DNA from: Flavobacterium suaedae | Lineage (GTDB): Bacteria; Bacteroidota; Bacteroidia; Flavobacteriales; Flavobacteriaceae | Assembly (NCBI RefSeq): GCF_014642915.1 | Contig: NZ_BMJE01000004.1 | Location: 248,001-312,000 of the forward strand | Length of the DNA stretch: 64,000 nt | Direction: 5' to 3' | Part shown: in pieces, positions 62,949-64,000 of the stretch | Layout: each line of letters starts with the position of its first letter | Position numbering within the stretch: position 1 is the stretch's first letter | The notes under the pieces: generated by a model | What the model was told of the DNA's origin: nothing | The model's input: only the letters and a program-made list of their open reading frames with translations | Database searches by the model: none | Program-made: the position numbers and the translations under genes

Positions 62949-64000
62949 ATGTTTAATAAGTTTATACACAGGCCTGTTTTTGCAATTGTAATTTCTATTA
63001 TAATTGTATTTATAGGGTCTCTATCCATAAAAACACTGCCCATATCGCAGTTTCCACAAATTGCACCTACAACTGTAAATATATTTATTGCCTATCCAGG
63101 TTCAAGTGCCGATGTATTGGTGAAATCTACACTGATTACCTTAGAGAACTCTATTAACGGGGTTGAAGGAATGCGATATATGGCAACAGATGCCACCAGT
63201 GCAGGTGAAGCCACATTAAGAATAATATTTGAACCGGGAACAGACCCTAATGACGCTGTTATACGGGTAAAAACCCGGGTTGACCAGGTAATGCCCCTGT
63301 TGCCTGAACTGGTACAGAAAGAAGGGGTTATAATTACCCCTATACAGCCCAGTATGCTAATGTACATTAACCTTTATGGTAAGGATAAGAGTATGGATGA
63401 AAAATTCCTTTACAATTATGCCAACGTAAAAATGATTCCTGAAATTAACAGGATAAAAGGGGTTGCCAGAACACAGATACTAGGTAGTAGAACATATGCC
63501 ATGAGAGTTTGGCTGGATCCTGACCGTATGCGTGCTTACAATATTTCTATTGATGAAGTTATGGAAGCTTTGTCAGAACAAAGTATTATAGGGCGACCGG
63601 GTCGTTTAGGGCAAAGTTCCGGAATTTCGGCACAATCATTAGAATATGTTTTAACCTATAAAGGCAGGTATAGTGAACCTGTAGAGTACGAAAATATAAT
63701 TATACGCGCCAATTCTGAAGGGGAAAGTATTCACTTAAAAGATATTGGTAAGGTAGAATTGGGGAGTGAGTTTTTTGACATCTACTCTAACTTAGACGGT
63801 CACCCATCTGCTGCAATAGTGTTAAAGCAAAACTACGGTAGTAATGCAAGTGATGTAATTGATGAGGTAAAAGCCAAGCTGGAGGAAATGAAACAGGATT
63901 TCCCTCCGGGAATGGATTATAAGTTGAGTTATGATGTATCGCAATTCCTGGATGCCTCTATAGAGCAGGTAATACACACATTACGAGATGCCTTTATATT
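62949..64000 (+). CDS. RND efflux pump permease (HAE1/AcrB type), partial
   Basis: The reading frame starts with ATG at 62949 and is open to the window end (350 codons seen of about 1040 expected). It begins MFNKFIHRPVFAIVISIIIVFIGSLSIKTLPISQFPQIAPTTVNIFIAYPGSSADVL, the classical AcrB/MexB opening with TM1 and the first porter segment, and continues with INGVEGMRYMATDATSAGEATLRIIFEPGTDPNDAVIRVKTRV and later LEMKQDFPPGMDYKLSYDVSQF-like sequence. A proton-driven drug or lipid exporter. It starts 31 bases after the adaptor gene. Confidence 0.95.
   Translation, partial: MFNKFIHRPVFAIVISIIIVFIGSLSIKTLPISQFPQIAPTTVNIFIAYPGSSADVLVKSTLITLENSINGVEGMRYMATDATSAGEATLRIIFEPGTDPNDAVIRVKTRVDQVMPLLPELVQKEGVIITPIQPSMLMYINLYGKDKSMDEKFLYNYANVKMIPEINRIKGVARTQILGSRTYAMRVWLDPDRMRAYNISIDEVMEALSEQSIIGRPGRLGQSSGISAQSLEYVLTYKGRYSEPVEYENIIIRANSEGESIHLKDIGKVELGSEFFDIYSNLDGHPSAAIVLKQNYGSNASDVIDEVKAKLEEMKQDFPPGMDYKLSYDVSQFLDASIEQVIHTLRDAFI

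Overview
The window looks like chromosomal DNA from a member of the Flavobacteriaceae (Bacteroidetes), probably Flavobacterium or a close relative. The evidence is: AT-rich DNA; repeated matches to the Bacteroidetes -7 promoter element TAnnTTTG, including in front of both tRNA genes; scarce Shine-Dalgarno sites; three large secreted proteins with C-terminal type IX secretion sorting domains; a TPR/LuxR-type regulator, a Reg_prop histidine kinase and an OmpA/PD40 protein of kinds typical for the phylum; and no sign of a plasmid or phage backbone.

Layout. 0.2-2.1 kb: a leftward sulfur operon (MBL/double-rhodanese protein, single rhodanese, small membrane protein). 2.1-2.8 kb: no ORF, but two rightward intrinsic terminators, so probably small RNAs. 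2.8-7.8 kb: an NTF2-like exported protein, a repeat-rich secreted protein and an M43 metalloprotease. 7.8-9.2 kb: ammonium transporter. 9.2-12.3 kb: a compact type II restriction-modification cassette (C protein, C5 methyltransferase, HpaII-like nuclease, Vsr) with a likely operator upstream. 12.4-18.7 kb: the ligase-associated DNA repair set (MBL exonuclease, ATP-dependent ligase, Lhr-like helicase, PdeM phosphoesterase), interrupted by a REP-like palindrome and a Pmp3-like gene. 18.8-25.2 kb: dicarboxylate symporter, GT9 glycosyltransferase, and a response regulator convergent with a propeller histidine kinase. 25.3-28.8 kb: a candidate sRNA, a small membrane protein, a methyltransferase, an SDR protein, tRNA-Arg(CCT) and threonine dehydrogenase. 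29-40 kb: lipoprotein, mfd, an orphan gene, an MBL hydrolase, an ACT-domain protein, yraN/LD-carboxypeptidase, metG and a CAT-like acyltransferase. 40-51 kb: a gene-poor stretch with hairpin repeats, a 1297-residue T9SS beta-helix protein, the TPR/HTH regulator, recX/JmjC-like and an OmpA protein. 51-61 kb: bioB, membrane proteins, ribF, a reprolysin-like T9SS protease, pth, and prs-rplY. 61-64 kb: tRNA-Leu(CAA) and an RND efflux operon that runs off the end.

Most of the window is ordinary chromosome. The accessory part is the R-M cassette next to the repair cluster. The least explained signals are non-coding: a two-hairpin C-loop RNA at 25.35 kb, the terminators at 2.5-2.8 kb, a related hairpin family at 40.1-40.7 kb, the symmetric operator at 12.3 kb, and a run of hairpins before the RND adaptor gene, one of which is terminator-like and lies inside an ORF. 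All functions are read from sequence motifs and family knowledge; no database search was run.
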